A stretch of 64,000 bases of DNA from Fusarium oxysporum f. sp. lycopersici 4287 (taxonomy: Eukaryota > Ascomycota > Sordariomycetes > Hypocreales > Nectriaceae), in NCBI RefSeq assembly GCF_000149955.1, contig NC_030986.1, positions 6,075,054 to 6,139,053 on the forward strand. The letters are read 5' to 3'. The notes under the pieces were generated by a model. That model saw only the letters and a program-made list of their open reading frames with translations. It was not told the DNA's origin and did no database searches. Made by a program: the position numbers and the translations under genes. This document shows, piece by piece, positions 55,069 to 64,000 of the stretch; position 1 is the first letter of the stretch; every line of letters starts with the position of its first letter.

Positions 55069-57948
55069 CCGTTGGCTCATGCCGCGAGGCGGGGCGAGCC
55101 AACTAAGCAAGCTTAGTTGGGCCCAAAAGTGTGAGACGGCACAAAAGTGTGAGACAACCCCTCACCGCTGGCTGTCGCGAATTTCATTGATTTTCTATGT
55201 GATTTTCATGCAAATCTAGACGCCAATTAGTAAAAAAAGTACCATTTCTGTCCACTTGCATTATGCCGTCAATACCTAACATTAAAGCTGCTCAGGCAGT
55301 GGTTATTTCACGCCAACGACTCCAAAAGGGCTTATCTCGTGATGCTTCCAACGGGCCAAAGAAGGCTCTCTCTCTCCGCGATGCTGAACGACGATATCCC
55401 GGCTCTAAGAGGCCGTCTATTGCTCGGATTATCAAGCAGCTTGAAGCTGCTAATACCCTTGATTATGAACTAGTTATTCAGCCAAATATGGGCCGGCCGC
55501 GACTTCTTTCGGATGATGAAGATGAGGCTATCGTGAGCTTCGTTATGTGGATGCAGAAGTCCGGTCTTCCAGCTTCTAAAAGCGAGATTGTGGATGCAGT
55601 CAACACCATAAGAAGCCGCCGTGATGCTGATGCCAAGCCGGTTGGGAAGATGTGGTACAGGCGCTTCCGTGACGATCATCCTGAGCTTGATACCTCGATA
55701 TTGAAGGCGAAGGAAGCGGCGCGCTATGAGTATGAGGAAGCCGGCGTGGAGGAGACGAAGCAGTGGTTCAAGCGGCTCGATGAGGTTATCACGAGATACG
55801 GAATCGGCGCCTCGGAAATCTGGAATGCTGATCAAGCAGGTATTAGAGTCGGAATACTGCGAGAGCGAGTACAATGCCTCGTTGTACGTACTAATAAGAA
55901 GGCGGCAACAGAGGTATATTCCCCTAATGATCGAGAGACTTGTACCGTGATCGGTACAGGCAACGCCGCCGGAGAGACCACTCCGCCGTGGCTTATCTTC
56001 AAAGCCTTTCCAACGCTCGAGTGGGCGAATATAGAAGGCGATCTCGAGATGCGGTTTGCACAGTCAGATACAGCGTTCTCGAATGGCGATATAACGCTCG
56101 AGTGGGCGAGAGACTTCAACCGGAAGTCTTGGGATAAGTCTGCAGCAGTTCAACATCGTCAGCTGGATTTTGAAGAGTGGTTTGGGTGTAACGAGCACCT
56201 AAAAAGCCCTTCTAATGCTGCCGCTTCATATGACAAGCCTCCGGGCACGGAAGGAAAGGCTGAAGAGGATCTCGTGTGGCGGTTGCTCGTTATCGACGGC
56301 TTCTCCGGTCACGGCTCTTTCGCCTTTCGAGAATACTATATAAAATTTAATATCCTCGTTGCCTTCCTTCTTCCTCATTCAACTCACATGCTTTAACTAA
56401 TAGATCTTAGTGTTTTTTAGTAGTTAAAGAATGCATACTAAAAAAGGCTGCGAGATGCTTTGCGGAAGGGAAATTTAAGCTTTAACCGCCGTGACTTTGC
56501 CGGCTCCTTCAAGGTATATATAATTAGCTTTAACCTTCTCTCAAATACCCCGCTTTTCACATACTAATCCTCGTTATCTCAGGAGATCTTTGATGAAGGC
56601 TTCACGCCGGCCCACATCATCACAGGCTTCGAAAAGTCAGGAATCTTCCCGCCCACCGAGATACCTGCAGTCAGCTATCTTCTAAAAAAGAAGCTGAAGA
56701 CGCGTAAGGCTATTGATCCAGCTTTATCTTCGCTTTTACCGGCGGAAAATCGGTTCCCTTTGGCCTCTGATACAGCAAGAGATGTCAGTAACCGCTATCA
56801 CGATATTCTGAGCTCCCCAACGCTCAGGGGACTGGAGTCGGTCCGGAAGATCGTCAGTGAAGCTATTGTGCTTGAAGATATCGTGAGGAATCACGTTGAA
56901 GATCGCCAAGGGCGTATCGAGAAGAGATATCACCAGAGAAAGCGCGGCAAGCGAGCAAAACCGGTAGGAGAATATATTCACAATGTGAGCTTAGAAGAGC
57001 TTCGAGAACAGCATACTGAGGATGTAAATGCAGGAAATAAGGCACAACAGCGACTTCAGCTTCGGAATCTACGATCTTTTGCAATCCGGCAGATGGAGGA
57101 GATAAGAGATGAGTGGCGGAAGAAGAAGGAGGTTATCGTCAACGGCGTTGAAAAGAGGTTACAGTTTAAACAGTGGCTCGAACACACCGGAAAGGATGTT
57201 GAATATGCCTCATATGACGCCTCACGAGCTGAGATACGTTCTCAACTGAACAAGAAGGAGGATTTCTTTACGATCGATACCCAGCTTGCCCCGGAAGCCC
57301 GTGAGGCTATTCGCAAAGCACGCTTTGCAGATAAGCCCCTCTCGTCAGCCCATTTATCACGACTTCTCTGCAGCGATGATACCGTCGATTTCACGCTCAC
57401 ACAAGCGCCGGCCGATCAGGATGAGGATGAAGATAATGATTTATCTGATGAAGATGATCTCAAGATGCCCTCATCGCCGCCCTGCCTACTAGACCGCGAG
57501 TCCTCCCCTCCGACGATACCCTCAACACCATGCCCGCCTCAACACCACGCCCGGTATGACGATGCCTTCATCAATCGGATGATAGAGGAAGCCGAAGCCT
57601 TAGAGGCCACTCAGGCACTTTACGATGAACAATAACACCCCCAAATTGCGTGAGAAATGCATGAGAAGTCGTTCTTAATTAGGAAGCCATTTGGGCGCCG
57701 CAGCAGTCATTTCGCCCAGTCACATATAGTCAATAGCAAATATATTATCACAAGAAGCTTCATTTCTATAATTCCAGTAATTTTCATATTTTTTGACCTG
57801 ATGAGAGTGTTGAAGAACAGGAAATGCCGCAAACAGCACCAAAAACCGGTCCATTCGGTTGTCTCACACTTTTGTGCCGTCTCACACTTTTGGGCCCAAC
57901 TAAGCTTGCTTAGTTGGCTCGCCCCGCCTCGCGGCATGAGCCAACGGG
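55069..57948 (+). mobile_element. pogo-type DNA transposon with 92-base inverted repeats
   Basis: 2,880 bases flanked by TA (55067-55068 and 57949-57950). The inverted repeats (55069-55160 and 57857-57948) start CCCGTTGGCTCATGCCGCG, appear identical, and carry two direct copies of ACAAAAGTGTGAGAC-like words. The transposase inside is nearly open but has a cluster of stops. Confidence 0.9.
55263..57635 (+). pseudogene. pogo-type transposase with a local stop cluster
   Basis: Exons 55263-56513 and 56583-57635, about 768 codons; the intron is 69 bases (GTATAT...TCTCAG). Seen: an N-terminal helix-turn-helix (LSLRDAERRYPGSKRPSIAR), GRPRLLSDDED, a CENP-B-like domain (PASKSEIVDAVNTIRS, WYRRFRDDHPEL), and catalytic Asp residues in IWNADQAGIRVG and LLVIDGFSGHGS; the third would follow HSTHML in the usual LQPLD motif (DLSVF is still readable). 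Four stops within about 60 bases (56394-56451) each sit where Gln is expected and are single CpA-to-TpA changes. After the intron the reading is clean: EIFDEGF, SGIFPPTEIP, a long basic coiled region (QRLQLRNLRSFAIRQ) and an acidic C-terminus. Apart from the stop cluster it would be intact. Confidence 0.85.
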
Positions 57949-57950
57949 TA

Positions 57951-59741
57951 AACTAACTGGCAATATACTATAAGATATTATTAATTATTATACTGGCAGA
58001 GACTTAGCAGATCTATTTAACTTAAAGCTTCCAGAAGATGGCAATATAGCAGTTAAATAGCTTCTAGTATTAAAAGGGTATAGCTGTATTATATCTGCAT
58101 ATAGGTATCTTATGGTAGTATAAGATAATATTGTCTATCACTAGAAAAGAGCAGAGTATAGAGAAGCAGAGATACAATAGGAAGAGGTTATGCTGTAGAC
58201 TTAGATAGGTAGGAGGTATACTTGGTACTGGATCGTCTGAGATGATAGCGAAATCAGCATTATACTAGATATTGCTGATATTATAAGATGCAGCGCTATA
58301 GAAGAGATAATTGCTAAGAGTTAGGCCTGGCTGAAAGAAGAGGACGCTATGTGACTCCAGAAGGGAGATTTAGAAGAGGATATAGACCACAATTTGCCGT
58401 AGGTTAAGAGGTTAGATTAGATATAGCACTTTGGCTCCTAGGACTTACTCAGTATTTACAATGCAGTTATATAGGTATAAGCAAGGGAAGTAATAGGCAA
58501 TAGGGCTAAGAAAGATAAGCAAGCAATCTGTAAATAACTATTACTTAGTTAACTTAGGCAGAGCTTTAACCGTAAGGTAGACTGCTGCTGCTGGCGACTT
58601 AATAGCATGCCGATAGAAACACTGCAGTGGCTCTCTAGCATTATAGCAATAAGTCTAAGCGGCATACTATTTGGCCATAAAGGTAAGAAGTCATTAATAA
58701 TTAAGTATTATTCAGCAGGTTACCGCTATTTAAGCTTTTACTGAAGGTTATATTGTATTAGATATAAAGAGGCATTTTAATGCTAGGTTATTTGGTTTAT
58801 AGATAAGCAGTAGAGCATACTGCATAATATTAATAAAGAGCTTGAAGGGGATGCATTTCCCAGCAGCCGAGACAGTAGGTTCTATAGTGGCAGAGATGAA
58901 TGCTGATAGTGAGGAAGAAGAGGAGGATAAAGATGTAGACAAGTGTGAGGAAGAGATCGATAATAGTGGCATAAGCAGTCTAATGCATAATGCACTTAAT
59001 TGAGCTATATTCCGGTTTATTATTTCTTTAATTTAAATAAAAGTTAATAGAAATGCACATATGAACCCACTACTATGCTTTTATGCAGCACTTAGTATTA
59101 GATTATGTCCGCTAGGCTATATAGAGCCGCATTTATATATAGGCATGCTAGCTGCTATAGTAGGCCGGGCTGTTCTTTCTGGAGGCTGTATTCGAGGATC
59201 AGCCGCAGGATCAGGATAAGGTCAGAGTGAAGGCAGTGCTTACATTTAAGGAGCAGCATGCCGCATAGATATTATATCGGTAGCCATACCGTCATAAGCA
59301 CAATCATCAAATAGATGGCATATAGGAAAGGGCACCGCCAAAAGATAGGAGGGCAGCCGGCAATACGATAGGCAGATGATAGAGAGGCGCTATTCCATAT
59401 AGGTAAGGAACTCAATATCGAAAAATTCACCTGCATGCTCTACAGTCAAGTTATAGGGGCGCATAAGATGCTAGACTGGCTATTCGGGGGACCATGGCAG
59501 AAAATCAGCGGAACAATTGACATAAGGCGGATTATCGATAATATAGTGCGGCTCAGGGCAGGTCAGTCATTTGCAAGCAACCTGAAGAATAGCTAGTTAG
59601 AGCCCAGGCCGGCAAAGGTGATGCAGCTGATAGAAGCGTTGATATAGGATGCGGCATAGAATCAGTGGAAGCAGCAGAAGGTTTATATATAGCTCCGCAA
59701 CTTATGGCTGTCTTAAGAGATACTATTCATACTTACATACA
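57951..59741. repeat. RIP-degraded AT-rich island with a cryptic coding frame
   Basis: Strongly depleted in CpA and rich in TA, with short AG-rich words. From 59403 to 59705 one plus-strand frame reads GKELNIEKFTCMLYSQVIGA, WLFGGPWQKISGTIDIRRII, VRLRAGQSFASNL and VMQLIEALI with four TAG stops, each explainable from CAG or TGG by RIP-type change. I cannot name the protein. It shares its island with the OrsD-like relic at 61290, so both may be parts of one large gene. Confidence 0.5.
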
Positions 59742-59743
59742 TA

Positions 59744-61024
59744 CAGTGGGGGGCAAAAAGTATGAATCCAAACGCAAGTAGCTGGCCCGCCCCTAACCCG
59801 ATTAGGCACGCGTTTTCCCCTCCGCTTTTGCATGCCAATTTCTTCCCCACAACACACATCACAACACCATAACGATGCCTCGAGGGGAGGAATTATCGCC
59901 TTCATTACGGTCTCGTATATGTGAATTATGTAGGCAAGGACTTACGCACTCACAGATCAAGACGCATTTTCCTAATATCCCTCTCGGCACGATCAAAACG
60001 ACCCTACGCCGCGAGGCACAACGTGGAGCCGATAATATATCCCTGCCGCGATCAGGTGCGCCACACAAGCTTACAGAAGAGCAACGGGATCAGATTTATG
60101 ATACCGTTACAACCGATCCACATATAACAATGAGAGATTTGCTTGATTCTGTTGATAACGCTATTAAGCTGCGTTCCTTACGATACCTCTTACGTGAGAT
60201 GAACAAGAGAAAATGGATGCAGAAGAAACGTGTGGCCCTGACGCCGCTACAGGCACGCAAAAGGCTCGATTGGGCCATACGATCTCAGGGCATCAATTGG
60301 CGAAGGGTCAAATGGAGTGATGAGTGTATGGTCCGCCGCGGTCAGGGCATAAGACCTATCTGAACCTTCCTATCGCCTCGTGAAGCCCTTCGCGTACAGG
60401 ATGTCAGCGAGGCTAGGAGACAAGGCGCCATACGGCAGATGTTCTGGGCTGCCTTCGGTCACGGATCTCGTACACCCTTAGTGCCTCTTGTCGGTAACTC
60501 CAACGCCATTGGCATCCTATGATCTTTGTTCTATCATCCTGCCGTGGTTACCTCAGCCGGGCGATATCTTTATGCAAGATAACGCGTCTGTACACACCGC
60601 CCGTATCGTCAAGGCTCTGCTGGAAGAGCTTCAGGTCCAGCTGGTGATATGGCCGCCGTATTCGCCTGATTTGAACCTTATAGAGAATCTGTGGGCGTTG
60701 ATGAAGCAGAGATCTATCGGTTACACCCGGAACTGACTCACGCAGAGGATACAGTCGCTACACAACACGCCTTAGTCTTAGCTGCAATGGAGGCTTGGGA
60801 TAACCTTGAAGAAAGGGTCTTGAAGAACCTTTGCGATACAATGCCGAACCGTATTACCGCTATAATTACTGCTGAAGGCTGGTATACAAAGTATTGAAGC
60901 TGTTTTAATTGACCTTATTAGGTCGAAATTGCAATATGAAAGCGGCATCATAACACATGCCTGTTCGGGCTAGCCCAATCAGTCCGGTACTTGCGTTTGG
61001 ATTCATACTTTTTGCCCCCCACTG
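59744..61024 (+). mobile_element. Tc1-type transposon with 37-base perfect inverted repeats
   Basis: 1,281 bases flanked by TA (59742-59743 and 61025-61026). The ends CAGTGGGGGGCAAAAAGTAT... and its inverse match over 37 bases without a mismatch. The transposase inside is disabled. Confidence 0.9.
59875..60897 (+). pseudogene. Tc1-type transposase with one stop and two frameshifts
   Basis: The start reads MPRGEELSPSLRSRICELCR, a helix-turn-helix (GLTHSQIKTHF), RSGAPHKLTEEQRDQI and the first catalytic Asp in KWSDECMVRRGQG. A TGA at 60361-60363 replaces the Trp usual at that site. TFLSPREALR and MFWAAFGHGSRTPLVPL continue in the same frame; a shift near 60500 leads to GDIFMQDNASVHTARIVKAL (second Asp) and VIWPPYSPDLNLIENLWALMK (third acidic residue, Glu), and a one-base shift near 60710 leads to the C-terminus EIYRLHPELTHAEDTVATQ... 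ending at 60897. All three catalytic residues are still encoded. Close to intact but dead. Confidence 0.85.
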
Positions 61025-61289
61025 TATAGGGCAGGCTCCTAATCAAGAATTATCAGCAGAAACGCATTGCGTTTCCGTCGTCTGACCCTTGTCGAGTTCA
61101 ACAACTTGACTACTCCAGATCTAAACAACAACATTCATTGCCATCGTCTACTGAAACTCACGTGTTTATCACCTTCGTATAATATCTACTCCATCTCCGC
61201 CATTCCATCCTGTTTATTATATTTATATATGCTTAGTCATAATGGCCCGCTCCTCTGTTCACGAACAACGTAGCCATCCCATTTTACCC

Positions 61290-61530
61290 CCCAGCAAAGC
61301 TGCAGAAGCTCGAGGGGCCGAGCCGTTATTATAACTTACCGGAAGCAGCTATTATATGTACCAAGTGCGGTTTCGCTTTAAGTCCTAAACGTGTCTCGGA
61401 GTAACCGGGCAAGAAGCACGGCATTGCCATATCTGCTCGGCATGGGCTTGAGCCCCTCCTATCCTTATTCAATCTCTCAGATCTAGACCCCTAGTTCTAT
61501 ATACCAAACTCAATTGTAGTAGAATTGATT
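61290..61530 (+). pseudogene. OrsD-like (DUF3505-type) zinc-finger relic
   Basis: One frame reads PAKLQKLEGPSRYYNLPEA, AIICTKCGFALSPKRVSE, a stop, then PGKKHGIAISARHGLEPLLS and LFNLSDLDP followed by another stop. It matches the segment at 13990-14200 word for word in pattern (KLESL...YYNSPEPAIICIECSFAI, PGDKHHIP, SARRGLKPLI). The stops are TAA and TAG. Only the first half of the domain remains; the second Cys/His set is not readable. Confidence 0.6.
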
Positions 61531-61789
61531 TATTTTACGCTGTATTACAGGGGGTAGCCTCGACTTTTACAGGGGGTAGACTTGAATTTCTGATTGGGCC
61601 TTTGTTACACGTCAAGGGTGCGGCGATACTATATCGCAGTGCGTAAAGTTTTACCCCAGGTTTATTATTATCACCGCAAATAAAAGCTATAGCCAAAATC
61701 TAAGTCCCTCTAGAACCGATTTTATATCATGACGCTTAATTATATAACAGAGCCTGGTTCTTCTAATCCTATATATCCCTTCATCCTTC
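61531..61789. other. Spacer, no gene seen
   Basis: AT-rich, with CTGTATTACAGGGGGTAGCC and TTTTACAGGGGGTAGAC as a short repeated word near 61545-61580. Confidence 0.3.
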
Positions 61790-62232
61790 CCCCTAAGTAT
61801 CAAATTCTCATATGCCGGACATGCCAGTATGCTCACTAGACTGGCTGGCTGGGGTGATCCGGTGAGCCCTATGCAGGTCGGTCAGCTGCTGGGTATCTTT
61901 TGAACAATATTGAACAGGACAGGTACATGCTTTCGGAGATGATCTGCTCCGGAAGACGTGGCTTGCACCGAGAAGAACTCCGCTGCGCCTTTCATGTCAC
62001 ATCGATTGCAGCACCAGACATGACCTATCGGTTGATCCTGATAGTTCAGTTCGACAAGGAAGGTCCTGTGCGACCTAATCCATCTCTTCCTTCCCTTTGC
62101 ACCTTTTCGAGCCAGCGAATCCTCTTGGACGAAGCGACGGTTCTTCCAGGTAATCTTGGACAGATCTCCAATAGTCGGGTTAGGAGGTAAAGCTGCAACG
62201 ACTGCCTTTTCCAACCGCTTGGCAACCGTCAT
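61790..62232 (-). pseudogene. hAT transposase N-terminal fragment
   Basis: From the ATG at 62232 the frame reads LEKAVVAALPPNP, ITWKNRRFVQEDS, GRKRWIRSHRTFLVELN, HVWCCNRCDMKGAAEFFSVQ and SSGADHLRKH, the zinc-finger-like N-terminus of fungal hAT transposases. A probable intron follows (GTACCT donor at about 61927, CATAG acceptor about 58 bases on), after which AHRITP resumes as in the left-edge element (AHRITE). Stops end the reading near 61790. The rest of the transposase is missing. Upstream at about 62620-62700 lies a TTGATT tract like that near 1600. Confidence 0.75.
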
Positions 62233-62720
62233 CGGCTAAGACAATCGTGAGAAGACGGAAGGGGGAGGTGTGGGGCAAGGGGTCAAATGTTGCTGGCGGA
62301 AAGCCAGCTGGCGATGGGGAGAGTGGCGAATTCGAAATTTTGCTGATGAAATTCAAAAAAAAGCATATGTAGAAGGGGCTGTTTTGGTGGCGCGACATGG
62401 TTGGGAAACACGTTCCAGATTGCATACCCGTGGTGGGGCTACGCGTTAGAACACGATAGTAAATACTTAATTTTGGGGCTGACCCACAGCTATTAAAAAG
62501 TAGACCTCCATCTGCGATTATCTGGTGTAGGGTAGTGGTCCGGGAAGATCTGAATTTTCGCCTCGATAGACGATTGCACGATGCATTTGTCATATATCAA
62601 TTATTCCAAATTACGAAAGGCATGAATTGATTTGATTGAAAGGAAGAATTCGGCAATTTGATTGATTTGATTGGGGTGATTGATTGATTGAGTTGACATA
62701 TGATGGAATACTATTAGTAT
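62233..62720. repeat. hAT 5' non-coding end with TTGATT tract
   Basis: Non-coding; 62620-62700 is rich in GATTTGATTG and TGATTGATTGAT words, at about the same distance from the hAT start codon as at the left edge of the window. It probably marks the element end near 62700. Confidence 0.5.
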
Positions 62721-64000
62721 CCACATCCTAGCCACCAGCACATCGGACCACCTTAGCCACACTGTCTCAACACTTCTTGCAGGCTGAGAGCTGGCGTCGC
62801 TAAAGAAGCCACTGCAAATATTGAGGAATATAACACGTCAACGTTGTTCGTAGAGGGCGCTGTAGACTCCATTCCTTCTGGTTCAGAGCGTCCAGCTGGA
62901 TCACGGTCGCGGAAGAACGCGATCATGGAGTACGTCGGCACTGATCTAATAGGGAAAAAAAGAGCCCAAGGTGGTGAACTAAGCTATATTAAGGTTAGTG
63001 TGACGGGAAGGGTGAGTTGCAAGGAGCCCCCCCGGACGAAAAATATACATAGATACATAAATACTAGGCCCAAGCATTCTAGGTGGCAGAAGCCCAATTC
63101 TCAAAGCCTTGAATGTGGCAACCATCATCAGACATTACCCCTGAATGCCTTATTACATCGGCTGTGGAACAACGAGTGAACCGGATGATTCTTTGCCAAT
63201 TGCCAATGCTCGTGATTGGTTCGACTATGGCCCAGTCTCCAACGTGGAATGCAACTCAGGGATATCGGAATGTCATTATGACGATTAACGAGCTGAAATT
63301 TGAGACCGATCTTGCGTGGGCCGGGAACATCAACCCCGGACGTGAGCTGGAACCATCTGCACGGCTACTAGGCCAAGAAAGGGATGAACAGGGATACAGC
63401 ACAGTATCAATAGGCTACCCTAATCGAGAGGTTTTCTCCTCCAGTCTGCTATGGAGAAATGTCGATCCTTGAGGCAACTAAACGTTGACCACAAAGGCCG
63501 CACGGGCCGTACCGTTCGTTATCGCATCAAAAGCAATCTGGCGTCCAAGAATGCTGCAACCTTGTTACAATAGCCACAACACCGCAGTTTGGGGGTGCAT
63601 TTCTGTGATGTAACGAGCGTATTGAGCATGGCCGAGAAAGCTACGGAGCCACATACGGCACTGGAGATGCACCTCAGCTGATATGGTTGAGACACGTCTG
63701 GTCTATTGCTGGTATGAGATACTTAGAGGGACATGACGATAAGGCGCTGGACACAATGACTGAAAGCCGGTATGCAGATGGTGATTTAAACCGAAGTTCA
63801 GAGGCTGTACGTCTAAATGATAACAGAAATAGCACGGAAGTTAGATTAAGATTCTAGTTTGGCTTCTGGCCAGGCACGAGGTGAATGAACCCCCTTTGCA
63901 ATTCGGAAGTATTATGCACCCAGCACTAGAGACGAGAAGGCAAGCGCACGTCCACAGGTGCTAGTCTTCTTACATGTACAGCGACCAAAAAAAAAAAAAA
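62721..64000. other. Right-edge region with unassigned frames
   Basis: An ATG frame of 119 codons at 63113-63472 (ending REVFSSSLLWRNVDP) looks coding in composition but has no motif I recognise, no signal peptide and no intron cue. An upstream frame at 62780-62970 is also open. The window ends in a run of 14 A (63987-64000), which may be a retroelement tail or a microsatellite. No further gene seen. Confidence 0.3.

Noticed and set aside
1..64000. CRISPR arrays, bacterial operons, tRNA or rRNA genes
   Set aside because: Introns and gene families are fungal; I saw no regularly spaced repeats, and no cloverleaf or rRNA-like stretch that I could support.

Overview
The window is a transposon-rich piece of a filamentous ascomycete (Pezizomycotina) genome. 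Spliceosomal introns of about 50-80 bases, a SulP/STAS/cyclic-nucleotide-type transporter, a heat-shock factor, a seven-helix receptor of the cAMP-receptor-like type, an OPY2-like anchor and Tad-type LINEs all point there. Many stop codons in the repeats can be explained by C-to-T (CpA to TpA) changes, which is the signature of repeat-induced point mutation (RIP). The species cannot be fixed from the sequence alone.

Layout. 1-2.9 kb: a hAT transposase running off the left edge, a monocarboxylate-type MFS gene cut by the hAT terminus, and a second hAT remnant. 3.0-3.6 kb: a dead copy of the GINS subunit PSF1. 4.3-7.8 kb: an intact five-exon SulP transporter. 9.7-10.3 kb: a frameshifted membrane RING-H2 gene. 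10.5-11.9 kb: a LINE ORF1 relic. 13.1-15.4 kb: the front of a short-chain dehydrogenase, an OrsD-like zinc-finger segment fused in frame, and the back half of a sugar transporter. 16-17.2 kb: an intact seven-helix receptor gene. 18.6-29.2 kb: a Tc1 relic and three LINE copies, with one small cysteine-rich gene among them. 30-31.6 kb: a fungal regulator without a visible zinc cluster. 32.4-35.4 kb: a MULE with about 105-base inverted repeats. 37.1-39.3 kb: the heat-shock factor. 39.7-41.4 kb: a degraded hAT. 42.3-45.5 kb: a large-element ORF interrupted by an apparently intact pogo/Fot1 transposon. 46.4-49.4 kb: a decayed rhodopsin-like membrane gene and an OPY2-like gene. 49.6-50.5 kb: a LINE ORF1 relic. 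55.1-57.9 kb: a second pogo-type element. 58-61.5 kb: a RIP-degraded island holding a Tc1 element and another OrsD-like piece. 61.8-62.2 kb: a hAT fragment.

The host genes that look functional are the SulP transporter, the receptor, the zinc-cluster-less regulator, the heat-shock factor, the OPY2-like protein (possibly shortened) and perhaps the small cysteine-rich protein. They do not form an obvious pathway; stress sensing and signalling (heat-shock factor, OPY2, receptor) is the only loose common theme. Most other genes are truncated, frameshifted or interrupted, so the window reads as an actively rearranging accessory region. Three runs of N (24766-25114, 28166-28324, 41498-41613) fall in or beside transposons. 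The most notable observations are the pogo insertion with a reconstructable empty site, the three dispersed OrsD/large-element pieces, the precise loss of the LINE reverse-transcriptase active site, and a cluster of RIP-type stops at one spot of an otherwise open transposase.
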